Source: Turneriella parva DSM 21527 (lineage in GTDB: Bacteria > Spirochaetota > Leptospiria > Turneriellales > Turneriellaceae). From it: DNA of 64,000 nucleotides. The position numbers and the translations under genes were made by a program. Positions 1 through 9,660 of the stretch are shown here, piece after piece. Every line of letters starts with the position of its first letter. Position 1 is the stretch's first letter. Under the pieces are notes generated by a model. It made no database searches and was not told where the DNA came from. It saw nothing but the letters and a program-made list of their open reading frames with translations. Location of the stretch: NCBI RefSeq assembly GCF_000266885.1, contig NC_018020.1, positions 1,116,001 through 1,180,000 on the forward strand. Direction: 5' to 3'.

Positions 1-1
1 C

Positions 2-82
2 ATTGCGCATTCACCGACTGCCGAGATAAACTTCAAGACGCACTGTGACGCCAACAATATCGCGTGGGGCGGAGGTTGGTAA
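2..82 (+). CDS. C-terminal tail of an unidentified protein (cut by window edge)
   Basis: An open frame runs in from the window edge and stops at TAA 80-82. It reads as a short tail ending in Gly-Gly-Gly-Trp, with one Cys and two Trp residues, which is plausible for the end of a secreted protein. There are only 26 residues, so no family can be named and the frame may be chance. It lies 86 bases upstream of the SpoIIE-type gene on the same strand. Confidence 0.25.
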   Translation: MAHSPTAEINFKTHCDANNIAWGGGW

Positions 83-168
83 ATGAAGTCCGTTTGGATA
101 CCCCTGTACCGCCGTTGAGAGCCGATACCGGTCTATTTTCGTAAGATCTACCTCAGGCAGGGGTACAT

Positions 169-2037
169 ATGATTACACTGAAAATACCGCGAATTGACGC
201 AGAGCACCGGCTGCATGTCGAATCAAGCCTTGTAGGCGAATGGTACGAAAACGTGCGTTTCGCGTCCGTTGGCTTACTGGGCGCATGGGTCGGATATTGT
301 CTGCTCATCGTAACAGACATGGGCATTGAGCGTTTCGAAATTCTGATGGCTACGCAGTGGACAATAGCGATTCTCACGCTGATTTTTCTGTTCTACGGGT
401 ACAGGTTCATTGGCAGTGATCGAAATCGACTCGCCTGTGGTGAACTGGCCGTTGCGCTGACATTACTCTCTGCTGGTATTGGTTTTTACAAGCAACTACC
501 GCTGATGCGAGATCCCGGTCTACAGACAATCGCGTTTGGCATCTGTATTGGTGTCTTAGGGGCCGGCGCCTTTGCCTTTGCGCCTTCGAAACGAAGCTTC
601 TTAATCTGCGCACTCTGTTGGGCGGGGCCGCTACAATATTATCTGGTTTTTGAATCTGAAAAGAACAGCTATAAACTGATGGGAGTTACGCAGGTTATCT
701 ATGTAGCAGTGCTCTACTTGATTGGGCGAATCGACTATATTCGACGCGTCCAATCGATATTGCGAGAATTAAATCTACAACAGAGCAACCAAACAATTTT
801 GAAGTTGAAAAATCAGCAAGACGGTGATTACTATCTCACTTCTTTGCTTCTACAGCCGTTGCTGCGCAATAAATCCCGAAAAAATGCAGCGATCACCATC
901 GAACTTCTACATCATCAGTTTAAGCAATTCGAGTTTCGGCGAAAGCAGAACGAGCTTGGTGGTGACGTTTCCAGCGCTCATACTTTGACGCTCAAAGGTG
1001 CCGAATGCTCGGTCTTTATCAATGCCGATGCGATGGGCAAATCGATGCAGGGTGCTGGCGGAGCATTGGTTCTCGGGGCCGTCTTCGAATCCATCGTTGA
1101 AAGAACCAAGGTCGTGTCTGAGTATTACAATATGTATCCCGAACGCTGGCTCAAGAGCGCTTTTATTGAATTGCACAAAATTTTTGAAAGTCTTGAAGGC
1201 ACTATGCTCGTATCGGCCATTCTGGGGGTCATAGACCATGAAGCCGGCATGCTTTATTTTATCAACGCTGAACATCCTCATGCAGTACTTTACCGAAATG
1301 CCGAAGCTACTTTTATTCCCACACCCCATGTCTTTCGCAAGCTCGGCACCCCCGCTGCAGCGCAGGATATAATGATATCCACTTTTAAGCTCGAAGCAGG
1401 TGATGTGATCTTTCTGGGCTCAGACGGAAGAGATGATATTTATATAAAGATGCCTGACGGAACAATGTCGGTAAACTCAGATGAAACCCTTTTTCTGCGC
1501 CACATTGAGCGCGCAAAGGGTGAGATCGGGGCCTGCTTTGCAGAAATTTCTGCAGCAGGTGAACTCAAAGACGATGTCTCTTTGATGCGAATCGGTTTTT
1601 CGGGGATTACACAAAGCTCGCCTGAATCACCGGCGCTGAAAAAGACGCTACAGCTTGCGAGAGCCGTGAATCGATTCATACATGAAGGAAACATCTCTGC
1701 CGCCAAAGACCTGTTAAACGAAATCGCAGATTTACAAGTTCGGGATAATAAAATGCTTCGGGTATTGATTCGCCTCGCTTTCAAGGTACGACATTATTCA
1801 CTCGCGGTTAAGTGGTCAGAAGAATTCTTGAAGTTTTGCGATGATATAGGCATCATCTATCTGGCTTCAGTTGCGCACAAAAGAGTTGAAAACTATTCTC
1901 TTTCGGCTGACCTATTCGAACGTATGCGTTTGCGAGGGGTTAGAGACTCGAAAATTAACTCTCATCTGTCTGAGGTATATGAAAAACTCGGCAAGCGAGA
2001 ACTCACAAGAAAACTCCAAGCAGGTAAAGAACAATGA
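169..2037 (+). CDS. Membrane-anchored SpoIIE-type PP2C serine phosphatase
   Basis: The protein has 622 residues. Residues about 30-190 form six hydrophobic segments. A short linker follows, then a PP2C/SpoIIE-like phosphatase domain at about 258-465, then a helical, TPR-like tail to the end. Metal-binding motifs are visible: NADAMGKSMQGAGG (the D-x-M-G-K/H element), LGSDGRDD and a late DDVSLM. Family members dephosphorylate serine on STAS-type anti-sigma antagonists in partner-switching pathways; here the membrane part would sense a signal and the tail may bind a partner. The start ATG at 169 is preceded by the purine-rich stretch aggcagggg. The stop overlaps the next gene by four bases (ATGA), so the two are translationally coupled. 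A STAS protein lies at 61.1 kb, but no link between the two is visible. Confidence 0.85.
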   Translation: MITLKIPRIDAEHRLHVESSLVGEWYENVRFASVGLLGAWVGYCLLIVTDMGIERFEILMATQWTIAILTLIFLFYGYRFIGSDRNRLACGELAVALTLLSAGIGFYKQLPLMRDPGLQTIAFGICIGVLGAGAFAFAPSKRSFLICALCWAGPLQYYLVFESEKNSYKLMGVTQVIYVAVLYLIGRIDYIRRVQSILRELNLQQSNQTILKLKNQQDGDYYLTSLLLQPLLRNKSRKNAAITIELLHHQFKQFEFRRKQNELGGDVSSAHTLTLKGAECSVFINADAMGKSMQGAGGALVLGAVFESIVERTKVVSEYYNMYPERWLKSAFIELHKIFESLEGTMLVSAILGVIDHEAGMLYFINAEHPHAVLYRNAEATFIPTPHVFRKLGTPAAAQDIMISTFKLEAGDVIFLGSDGRDDIYIKMPDGTMSVNSDETLFLRHIERAKGEIGACFAEISAAGELKDDVSLMRIGFSGITQSSPESPALKKTLQLARAVNRFIHEGNISAAKDLLNEIADLQVRDNKMLRVLIRLAFKVRHYSLAVKWSEEFLKFCDDIGIIYLASVAHKRVENYSLSADLFERMRLRGVRDSKINSHLSEVYEKLGKRELTRKLQAGKEQ

Positions 2038-3251
2038 TCGAAGATTTACGGACACATTTCTGGCTCTACCTGTCCATGCCGCTGGTGGCTGCACTTATCG
2101 GCTACGCGACAAAACTCATTGCGATTCGCATGATGTTTCAGCCTATCAAATTTTTTGGGATTCGGCCGTATTTAGGCTGGCAGGGAATCATACCCCGTCG
2201 AGCCGAAAAAATGGCATCCATTGCTGCGGATACGCTGCTGGCGCGACTGATATCGGCGCGCGAACTCTACCAAAAACTTGATCCGGGCGAAGTAATAGCA
2301 GCTGTCGAAGAGCCGCTCACTCATGACATAGAGTTGATTGCAAATGACATCATCGGCGAATTACAGCCCGGCATTTGGGAGGCCCTACCCGATCAGATAA
2401 AGAGGCAGTTGATTTTGAATATCCAAAACGAAGTGCCGCATGTCATCAAGGGTATTATGCGCGACATGGATCGCGATCTGGATAAGATTTTTGATACGAA
2501 GGCTATGATTGTTTCGACGATGACACGCGATCCAGCGCTACTGAACCGCATTTTCCAAAAAGTAGGCAAGCCAGAGTTTCGCTTTATCGCTCGCTCGGGC
2601 ATCTATTTTGGCTTCGCCATCGGCCTGATTCAGGCGGCCACCTGGATGCTCACGCATTCGCCGATTATCATGCCACTTTTCGGACTTTTTACAGGCTGGT
2701 TTACGGATTGGCTGGCACTGAAGATGATTTTCTACCCGAGGTTGCCGACGAAATACTTTGGTATTATCAACTGGCAGGGTCTCTTTATTAAACGCCGGCA
2801 ACAGGTAGCAGCCGAATATGGAGCGCTGGTTGCAGACGAAATCTTAACACCTAAGAATTTACTTGAAGCAATTTTAACCGGACCGCTGTCGAACCGGCTT
2901 ATCGAAATGATCATGAACCATGTAAAGTCTCTCATAGACAAGCAGGTCGGATTCGCCAAACCGCTGGTCGTGATTGCGGTTGGCGGTGAGAATTATCAGG
3001 CGGCTAAACATAAGGCGGGACAGCGCCTCATAGCAAGTTTGCCCGAAACACTCAAGAGCATTGAACATTATGTAGGCAACGCACTCGATATCAAGAATAC
3101 GATTGTTTCCAAAATGAAAGATTTGACCGAAACAGAGTTCGAGGGTGTCTTACGACCGGCTTTTCAGCAAGATGAATGGATTCTAATTACCGTCGGCGCC
3201 GTTTTGGGCTTTCTAGTCGGCGAATTTCAGGTTTTCATGATGACTCACTGA
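2034..3251 (+). CDS. DUF445 family membrane protein
   Basis: This 405-residue protein matches the DUF445 pattern. It has an N-terminal membrane helix (about 12-35), a short KLIAIRMMFQPIKFFG stretch characteristic of the family, a central pair of hydrophobic segments (about 190-230) that includes a second related LALKMIFYPRLPTKYFG stretch, and a C-terminal membrane helix. The two related stretches suggest an internal duplication, as is usual in this family. The biochemical function is unknown. It starts inside the stop of the SpoIIE-type phosphatase gene (ATGA overlap), so both are probably in one operon and may share a membrane-related role. A weak hairpin (ctcgcaag/cttgcaag, about 3264-3292) follows in the gap before the convergent DUF1554 gene. 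Confidence 0.8.
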   Translation: MIEDLRTHFWLYLSMPLVAALIGYATKLIAIRMMFQPIKFFGIRPYLGWQGIIPRRAEKMASIAADTLLARLISARELYQKLDPGEVIAAVEEPLTHDIELIANDIIGELQPGIWEALPDQIKRQLILNIQNEVPHVIKGIMRDMDRDLDKIFDTKAMIVSTMTRDPALLNRIFQKVGKPEFRFIARSGIYFGFAIGLIQAATWMLTHSPIIMPLFGLFTGWFTDWLALKMIFYPRLPTKYFGIINWQGLFIKRRQQVAAEYGALVADEILTPKNLLEAILTGPLSNRLIEMIMNHVKSLIDKQVGFAKPLVVIAVGGENYQAAKHKAGQRLIASLPETLKSIEHYVGNALDIKNTIVSKMKDLTETEFEGVLRPAFQQDEWILITVGAVLGFLVGEFQVFMMTH

Positions 3252-3319
3252 AGTGGTGGTTCTCGCAAGGCGGATATAGTCTTGCAAGAGCTGCGGGCAC
3301 GTTTGGCAAAACAGGTTCA

Positions 3320-4009
3320 CTAAGGAACTGCGAAACAATAGATGCGCTTGACTAAGTCGCATGGTCCACTGGCTTTATTGGTCCAGTCAAAATTGGTCAT
3401 GTTCGATTGCCCCGCAGCACCTTGAATGGCGTTTGTGTTCGCCTGCCAGTTCGAACAATTGAGCGTCAGTGCAGTACCTTGTTGCGCCGTACCTGTCCAG
3501 ACGTCATCTGTCCCGATTGGCGCTGTTGCGCCAGCCTCGGTCAGACGAATGGCATTCGAGAATGCCGGCGCTGCATTAAACAGATTGGCCATGTCAGATA
3601 CGATCGGTTGAAAATTCGTGTCATACCAGGTAAAATTTCCCGCGGGCGCACAGCTGTTGCCTGTTGTACCTAGAATGCGGCAGAGCATGGTGTTATCGGG
3701 CACGCCGGTTTCTGAAAGCCAGGCAACGAAACGACTGCCTGAATTCATACGTCTGCCAAATGCACGGGCTTTGCTATTGCAATAGCAATCAGCCCGCTGA
3801 ATGCCAATGCCTAAACAGCCCGATGCAGAAAGCGCCTCCATGTTACCAACCGTGACTGAATCTGAAACGAAAACAATCAAGCGATCTGTAAACTTTTCGG
3901 TGCCCGTTAGCCCCGGGTCTTCAAGCTGGCCCTTGAGATTGATATCCATACACCCCGTTTCACTTAGAATGAAACCGAAAAGCATAACCAAATGGCAGAT
4001 GTACCGCAC
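3320..4009 (-). CDS. DUF1554 lipoprotein (leptospiral type)
   Basis: The protein has 229 residues and probably starts at GTG 4009. The first 20 residues form a short signal peptide ending in LSETGC, a loose spirochaete-type lipobox with Cys20 as the lipidated residue. The rest has the Cys/Trp-rich DUF1554 pattern: CYCNSKAR, FVAWLSETG, TDDVWTGT, NCSNWQ and the terminal CDLVKRIYCFAVP. DUF1554 proteins are abundant in Leptospira, are surface-exposed or periplasmic, and are of unknown function. The gene is convergent with the DUF445 gene. The remnant of a second DUF1554 gene lies immediately upstream on the same strand (4073-4182), so this locus once held a tandem pair. Confidence 0.8.
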   Translation of the reverse strand: MRYICHLVMLFGFILSETGCMDINLKGQLEDPGLTGTEKFTDRLIVFVSDSVTVGNMEALSASGCLGIGIQRADCYCNSKARAFGRRMNSGSRFVAWLSETGVPDNTMLCRILGTTGNSCAPAGNFTWYDTNFQPIVSDMANLFNAAPAFSNAIRLTEAGATAPIGTDDVWTGTAQQGTALTLNCSNWQANTNAIQGAAGQSNMTNFDWTNKASGPCDLVKRIYCFAVP

Positions 4010-4072
4010 AGCCTACAGTACCTCGCTACACACGAGCGGTCAATGAGAAATATTCAGGCTAATGCCTACACC

Positions 4073-4182
4073 CTATGGTACCGCAATACAATAGATGCGC
4101 TTAAAAAGATCGCAACCAAAATCGGCTGAATTGGTCCAGGCCCCGCCGAAGCGTTCGCGGGCATGACGTTCGGCATGATTTC
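4073..4182 (-). pseudogene. 3' remnant of a second DUF1554 gene
   Basis: Reading the minus strand back from TAG at 4073-4075, codons 4076-4141 give AWTNSADFGCDLFKRIYCIA followed by VP. This closely parallels the end of the intact neighbour (FDWTNKASGPCDLVKRIYCF...). At DNA level, acaatagatgcgctt occurs in both copies (near 3332 and 4087). Upstream of 4141 the frame stays open but the residues (rich in Arg, His and Glu) no longer look like DUF1554, and the TauE-like gene begins on the other strand. The 5' part of this copy has therefore been lost or scrambled. I call it a decayed tandem duplicate. Confidence 0.7.
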
Positions 4183-4218
4183 TTGTGGTCAACCCAGACA
4201 CGCACTGAATTATTCGCC

Positions 4219-4590
4219 ATGCCTGTTAACACCCTCCTGATTCTGCTCGCGATCGGCCTCTCTGCCGGTGCGCTCGGTGGTATCTTTGGTATAGGCGGCG
4301 GATTAATCATGATACCCGGCATGGTGCTCTTGTTGGGTCTCGACCCACACACCGCCGTCGGCACGAGCCTCGCAGTCATGCTGCCACCCATCGGCATCGC
4401 AGCGACGATCAACTATTACCGTGCAGGCTCGGTAAATCTGAAGTATGGTGTCATCATCGCGCTGGCGTTTATCGTTGGCAGTTTTTTTTCGTCGAGGCTG
4501 GCGCTCGCTTTACCTGAGGTGACCATGCGGCGCATATTCGCGGTGTTCTTAGTCGCCATGGGCGTGCGTCTGTTTTTCGGTAAGGGTTGA
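4219..4590 (+). CDS. Half-size TauE/SafE (TSUP) family membrane protein
   Basis: From ATG 4219 the protein has 123 residues; an upstream in-frame TTG at 4183 would add 12 non-hydrophobic residues and is less likely. The sequence shows the TSUP repeat signature: GLSAGALGGIFGIGGGLIMI, then PHTAVGTSLAVML, then membrane helices ending at MGVRLFFGKG. Full TauE/SafE proteins have two such repeats and about 250 residues; this protein has one, so it would need to dimerise. Members export or import sulfite, sulfoacetate and other organosulfur anions, but the substrate cannot be told here. It lies between the DUF1554 remnant and the ThuA-like gene, with no obvious operon partner. Confidence 0.8.
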   Translation: MPVNTLLILLAIGLSAGALGGIFGIGGGLIMIPGMVLLLGLDPHTAVGTSLAVMLPPIGIAATINYYRAGSVNLKYGVIIALAFIVGSFFSSRLALALPEVTMRRIFAVFLVAMGVRLFFGKG

Positions 4591-4705
4591 GGTTTTAATA
4601 AACAAGCCGGGGTATGTGCCCGAAATAACTTTTCAGCGAGGTTTAGGGGCATGCGACTGGCGAAATTACTTTACACTCTGCACGACGCGGTTTTGACTCG
4701 AAACG

Positions 4706-6577
4706 ATGGGTTTTCAGCTACGACACAGCCACATGCTTCTTTTGTTGGTTCTGTCCGTAGCGGCTTTGGGCTGCCGTGGCAACAACGAGACCCTGAGCGA
4801 TTCTGCCGGGACCAACACTACAAGCACCGCGACGAGCCGAAAGGTGCTCTTCTTCGTCTCGTATGGCAACACCTATTATTCAGAATATAAGGTTGCATAC
4901 GAAGGCCTGCGGGCGGCGGGTTTCGAAGTCGACGTGCGCTCGGCGGCAACGGGCTCAGCAGAAAGTTATACAGCATCGGGCGATATCGAAGCCACAGCGA
5001 ACTCGCTCGCGGGTTCGAGTTATGCCGCATTTACCGCACAGTTTCAAAATTACTTTGGTTCGGCCTGGCAGTCTGGGTACAATGCAACGCCCGCGACGAT
5101 ACCCGTTAATGGACGCATACAAGATGTGACCGACATGTCGGGCTATGTCGCGCTTGTGTCGGCCGGTGGTACGGGGTCGCTCGACTACCGCGTCGACGGC
5201 ACTTACCCGACGCAGACCGGCCCCGGTGGCACCATTTCTGCGGCTGTGGTGCAGGCTGCAGCCGAAAAGTTGAACTCCCTCGCGCTGAATGCGCTCGAAA
5301 ACGGCAAGCCCATCTACTTTCAATGCCACGCCGCGAGTCTGCCTGTCTTCTTCAGAATACCCGGCACAAATGCCTCGGGAGCAGAAGCCCTCGGCATCAG
5401 CCTCTTGAAAAATCAAGAGGCAGCAGGCTACCCTGAGGCGCAGACGCAGACCGACTACACCACACTCAGCGTTACGCGCCGTGACCCGACGCTCAACAAA
5501 GTCGTCGTGTCGTCACCGAATACAGCGTTTACGCACAATGACAATGCGGATTTCAAAATCATCACGCAGGCCGATTGGTACCCGCAGTCTGTCGCGCATG
5601 GCACGCGCACGCTCATTAACATTCTCGATTCATACCCAACAAAGTCAGCCGCCGAAGCGAATCAGTCGGTGCTGATTCTTCACGGCGGCGCGCTCGACAC
5701 AGCAAACTGCGCGTTCGGCGATGCAGGCTTCGGCACAAACGACGTGCCCTGCAACTACACCAAAACAGTTTCTGAGCTACCGGCCGACTACACGCACGTC
5801 GCGGCAGTGCTGAACGCAGATTCTCCCAACGACAACTTCGCGTTTACCGTCACCAGCGTGAACCTGACTTCGACGGGCGGTGCATTTAACATCAACGACA
5901 AGAATTCAGTACTCACTTATTTAAACCAGTTCAAGGCGGTACTCTTCTTCAAACACTGGTCGAGTGGTGTCACAACTCAGGTACAAGACGCGATTGTAGA
6001 TTACGCCGACGGCGGCGGGGGTGTGCTCGGCCTGCACCACGCCATGTACAACGACACCAATTACGGCGGCAGCAACAACAAAAACATTCTGCGCGATTCT
6101 CTGTTTGGCGTCGTTTCTGAAGCCGCCGGCTGGAGCGCGAGCCTGCAGAACTTTAACCTGATCGCCACGAACCATGGGCATTTCGTCACCACGTACGGCA
6201 TTAGTTATTCGGCAGCGGCGATCGCAGCCCCGGGCAGCTGGCCCACAGGTTCCATCGTAAATGCATTCAACACGGCATTTTCGGGTTACCAGAATTTTGC
6301 GATTTACGACGAAATCTATAACAACATGCAGTTCATCGGCACGGCCACTTACGGCCGGGGGCAGAACCAGGTCAACCCGCTGTTCTCGAACAGCTACGCA
6401 GCCCAAACAGGGCAGATGCACACTTCGGGCTTCGTGAAGCTCTTCAACCCTTCGGGAGATTCGACCGTCGGGCGCGTCGCCTACTTTGCCCCGGGCGAAC
6501 GCCGCACGACCATCGACATCAACCACAGGTTCGGTCAGGTGATACGAAATGCTCTCGTTTGGGCGGCGAAACCTTAA
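4706..6577 (+). CDS. Lipoprotein with DJ-1/PfpI-like and ThuA-like domains
   Basis: The protein has 623 residues. The N-terminus is a signal peptide ending in SVAALGC, so it is probably a lipoprotein with Cys23 lipidated. Residues about 45-290 begin with KVLFFVSYGN and resemble the glutamine-amidotransferase-like (DJ-1/PfpI) fold, including YFQCHAASLPVFF in the position of the nucleophile elbow. Residues about 320-620 resemble ThuA-like domains, with LILHGGALD, AVLFFKHWSSG, GGGGVLGLHHAMYND and YFAPGERRTT. ThuA-like proteins are linked to sugar metabolism, but their chemistry is poorly known. The stop codon TAA (6575-6577) overlaps the stop of the convergent adenylate cyclase gene within TTAA. 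Confidence 0.6.
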   Translation: MGFQLRHSHMLLLLVLSVAALGCRGNNETLSDSAGTNTTSTATSRKVLFFVSYGNTYYSEYKVAYEGLRAAGFEVDVRSAATGSAESYTASGDIEATANSLAGSSYAAFTAQFQNYFGSAWQSGYNATPATIPVNGRIQDVTDMSGYVALVSAGGTGSLDYRVDGTYPTQTGPGGTISAAVVQAAAEKLNSLALNALENGKPIYFQCHAASLPVFFRIPGTNASGAEALGISLLKNQEAAGYPEAQTQTDYTTLSVTRRDPTLNKVVVSSPNTAFTHNDNADFKIITQADWYPQSVAHGTRTLINILDSYPTKSAAEANQSVLILHGGALDTANCAFGDAGFGTNDVPCNYTKTVSELPADYTHVAAVLNADSPNDNFAFTVTSVNLTSTGGAFNINDKNSVLTYLNQFKAVLFFKHWSSGVTTQVQDAIVDYADGGGGVLGLHHAMYNDTNYGGSNNKNILRDSLFGVVSEAAGWSASLQNFNLIATNHGHFVTTYGISYSAAAIAAPGSWPTGSIVNAFNTAFSGYQNFAIYDEIYNNMQFIGTATYGRGQNQVNPLFSNSYAAQTGQMHTSGFVKLFNPSGDSTVGRVAYFAPGERRTTIDINHRFGQVIRNALVWAAKP

Positions 6578-9500
6578 CGGCGGCGCGGTTCGATGCGTGC
6601 GCCGTGGCGAATCTTCTCGTAAATGTCGCGAAAGGTATCGTTCGGCGCTCCGTATTGGTTGAGATACTTCGGTTTCAGGCCATTCAAAAAGAACATATCG
6701 ATATCCCCCCGGTTCTTGATGTGTATACGGCCCCGGTGCTCGCAGTCAAAGAAATATTTCACGCGTTGATAGGTGTCGGCTGAAATATTGATGCGGCCAG
6801 CTTCGCCTGTCGATTCCATGCGGCTGGCGACATTGACTGCGTCGCCGAAAATGTCGTAAACGAACTTGTACTGGCCGACGACGCCAGCCATAACCGGCCC
6901 GGTATGTATACCCATACGCAGCTGCCATGCGGGCGCGCTGCTGTCACCCGACATGACGATGATCTGTTCGGTGATCTTGTGAATTTCCAGGGCTGCCAGA
7001 CAAACATCGAGGTAGTGCGTTGCGTTTTTTTCGGGCAGGCCACCCGCTGCCATGTATGAATCGCCGATGGTCTTGATTTTTTCGAGCCGGTACCGTCGCG
7101 TGATTGCATCGAACTGGTAAAAAATGCGGTTGAGCTGCTCGATCAGTTCAGCCGGCACCATCGACAACGCGGATTGCGTAAAGCCGACAAAATCGGTAAA
7201 GATGATGGTGACCGCGTCGTAAAACTGTGGCGTCACTTCACCGCGTTCTTTGAGCTGCTCGGCGACGCCGCGCGGCAAAATATTGAGCAACAATTCGTCG
7301 GATTTTTTCTTCTCCTGACTTATTTCTTTGAGCAGGCGGGCTGTCGACAGGGCACCCGCGATCTGGCCGGCGAACAGTTCAAGCGAGCGCAAATCTTTCG
7401 GGGGCAGATGCAGTTTTTTGCCGAAGTTCATGCCCATGAGCACGGCGATCACCTCGTTCTGCAGCACCAATGGTACGTGAACATAACCCTGCAGATTCAA
7501 CTTCTGTGCCAGTGTACGATCGAGTTCTGACATCTTTTCGCGATCGGTAAGCCTTCGCATGTATGTGGTGCGTTTACGCCGCCAGGTGTGGTAGAGCGAA
7601 CCTGTATCAGGTGCCAGTGGGGCGCTGAATGATTCCAGAAATTGAAGGGCATCTTGCGGCAGTTTCTCTTCGGCGTTGTGGCGTACATGGTAGATGCGGC
7701 TGGTCGCACTATCGCAAAAGGTCAGCCACAGTCCTTCGATGCCATAGCGTTGCTGTACATAGGCAAACATCAGGTCGATGATGCCATTCAGATTCACCGA
7801 TGCATAAACCGATCGCGAGACATCGGCGATTTCCCGCAGGTTCTTTTCGTTTTCTTCGAGTTGTTTCTTCTTCTCATCAAGCAGATGAAAGCTGTCGTCC
7901 ATCGCTGCGGCCACAGGGCGCACGAGAACGAATAGCAGCATGCTGAAGCCAAGTAAAAGGGACGCGCCGATCACCGAAAGGTGGTTCCAGATTTTAATAG
8001 TCTCGAGGCCGTCGGTCAGGGTTCTGGAATAGATAAATACAAGAAAACTGACGCCGATAAGGCTCAAAATCTGAAAACGGTTGGCGATTCGCGTCGCTTC
8101 GCCGCGTATCACGATGGCGCGAAAACGCAGAATCGCGAAGACTATCATGCCTGCCGGTATGAATTGTAATGCTCCCAAGGGGGGGAAAAACACTCCCTGC
8201 GTTCCCGGAACATTCGTCAACATGAACGCTGCCCCGAGCATCAGCGCGGCCACAATAATCACGATGCTACGGTCGGCCCGGCGCCGCGAATTGAACCAGC
8301 GCCACGATATCAGAGCGAGCGAATATGCACCCACGAGACTCAGCAGAGTTAGGCCGAAACTCGCGCCTGCGGTGCGAACGATGCCACCGTATTCGTAAAA
8401 ATCTGTGATAAAGAATGGAGTCAGGGTAAGCAGCGCAGCGATTAGCGAGACTATATCGATCAGACGGCTGCGCCAATCGGTTTCGAGATCAAGCAGCAGG
8501 TAGATAAACCGGTATTGCACAATCGGCGTGAAGGCAAAGATGAGATAGATGAGCTGCTCGAGCCGCAGGTTTATGAGTAACGGCAGCCGCAGGCTCTCGA
8601 CAGTCAGCAAGATCGTAAAAAAGCCCGTGAGCATCATCGACAGTGCACCCATCATATGCACCTTGCTCTGTGGGTTACTGCCGGCCAGGTAGATCGCCAG
8701 ACTGAAAACGATGAGCCCAGAAAGTACCGGCACAAAGGTGAAAGGGTTCGTGTAGACGGCAGAATTTGCCTTTGGCGGCAACGTCAGCATCAGCAGAATG
8801 CCGGTGCCGAGCAAGAATACCGAGATCAGAAATGCGATAAGATAATATAGAAGCCGCTTCTCGAAGAGCAGGCGGTTCAGGCTAAAGAAGTCTTTCTTGA
8901 AGACGCCGTACGCGATCAGCGCCATGGGCACGAACATGAAGTTCGCCCCCGGAAACAGCGGCACGCCGGTGAGGCTCGGCAAGTTCAGACCAATCGTGAG
9001 ACAAGTGAGATTGACGCCGATGCCGATTGGGTCGCGAAACAGGTTTTTGCCAGTGCGCCGAAAGACAATCATCGAGGGTATCACCACGAGAAAAAGCCCC
9101 AGCACTCCGCTAATGCCCCATGGAGTCAGATAGATCGACCCCACCGGGTAGCTGCCAAACCAGTAATGGTGCCACTGCCCGGTGAAGCCGCGTCCGGTGA
9201 TCAGCCCGAAGGTTCCCAGCGCAATCGTGAACCACAGAAACCACGTGGTCACGCGAATTGCCGTATACCGCCGCTCCATCAGGTGGTAGTTAAACCCCAT
9301 CGCACCGCCGGTCAGCAGCAGCGCAACGGGATAGACTATGCGGTGTAGCATTAGCAGCAGTTCAAGGTTCTGCACCAGCGCCCGCAGCGCGAGCACGAGC
9401 CCCAGCGCGCCCATGCCCAGAGACATGAGCGTAAAGTTCAGCATGAAGAAGTTGTGCCGGTCGCGCAGCCAGACATAAAAACCTGAAAAGGCGAAAAAGG

Positions 9501-9660
9501 TACAGAAGGCAAAACTGAACAGGCCGGGTAAGGCGACGGGCAGGTGATACCAGAAGTATTCCCATGCATCGGGTGTGGGATCTATCCCTGGAACAATGAG
9601 CCTGACGATTTCCAGAATTTTTCCCTGACCGATTTGCGGCGGCAGACCCTGAACGGACAT
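6574..9660 (-). CDS. Adenylate cyclase with about 16 membrane helices and a GAF domain
   Basis: The protein has 1028 residues. Residues about 30-590 hold roughly sixteen hydrophobic segments, enough for two 7TM-type sensor units. A coiled coil (about 590-625), a GAF-like domain (about 625-765), a short linker and a class III cyclase domain (about 820-1010) follow. Catalytic signatures are complete: metal Asp in IFTDFVGFTQ and TIGDSYMAAGG, adenine-specifying Lys in EKIKTIGD and Asp in YDIFGDAVN, and the transition-state Asn/Arg in VNVASR. It should therefore make cAMP, not cGMP. The membrane part presumably senses a hydrophobic or envelope signal. Its stop overlaps that of the convergent ThuA-like gene. 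It is one of three cyclases in the window, each with a different sensor. Confidence 0.9.
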   Translation of the reverse strand: MSVQGLPPQIGQGKILEIVRLIVPGIDPTPDAWEYFWYHLPVALPGLFSFAFCTFFAFSGFYVWLRDRHNFFMLNFTLMSLGMGALGLVLALRALVQNLELLLMLHRIVYPVALLLTGGAMGFNYHLMERRYTAIRVTTWFLWFTIALGTFGLITGRGFTGQWHHYWFGSYPVGSIYLTPWGISGVLGLFLVVIPSMIVFRRTGKNLFRDPIGIGVNLTCLTIGLNLPSLTGVPLFPGANFMFVPMALIAYGVFKKDFFSLNRLLFEKRLLYYLIAFLISVFLLGTGILLMLTLPPKANSAVYTNPFTFVPVLSGLIVFSLAIYLAGSNPQSKVHMMGALSMMLTGFFTILLTVESLRLPLLINLRLEQLIYLIFAFTPIVQYRFIYLLLDLETDWRSRLIDIVSLIAALLTLTPFFITDFYEYGGIVRTAGASFGLTLLSLVGAYSLALISWRWFNSRRRADRSIVIIVAALMLGAAFMLTNVPGTQGVFFPPLGALQFIPAGMIVFAILRFRAIVIRGEATRIANRFQILSLIGVSFLVFIYSRTLTDGLETIKIWNHLSVIGASLLLGFSMLLFVLVRPVAAAMDDSFHLLDEKKKQLEENEKNLREIADVSRSVYASVNLNGIIDLMFAYVQQRYGIEGLWLTFCDSATSRIYHVRHNAEEKLPQDALQFLESFSAPLAPDTGSLYHTWRRKRTTYMRRLTDREKMSELDRTLAQKLNLQGYVHVPLVLQNEVIAVLMGMNFGKKLHLPPKDLRSLELFAGQIAGALSTARLLKEISQEKKKSDELLLNILPRGVAEQLKERGEVTPQFYDAVTIIFTDFVGFTQSALSMVPAELIEQLNRIFYQFDAITRRYRLEKIKTIGDSYMAAGGLPEKNATHYLDVCLAALEIHKITEQIIVMSGDSSAPAWQLRMGIHTGPVMAGVVGQYKFVYDIFGDAVNVASRMESTGEAGRINISADTYQRVKYFFDCEHRGRIHIKNRGDIDMFFLNGLKPKYLNQYGAPNDTFRDIYEKIRHGARIEPRRR

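Noticed and set aside
4183-4218. TTG 4183 as start of the TauE/SafE-like gene
   Set aside because: The added residues are polar, lie over the DUF1554 remnant and have no ribosome-binding site; ATG 4219 begins directly at the first membrane helix.
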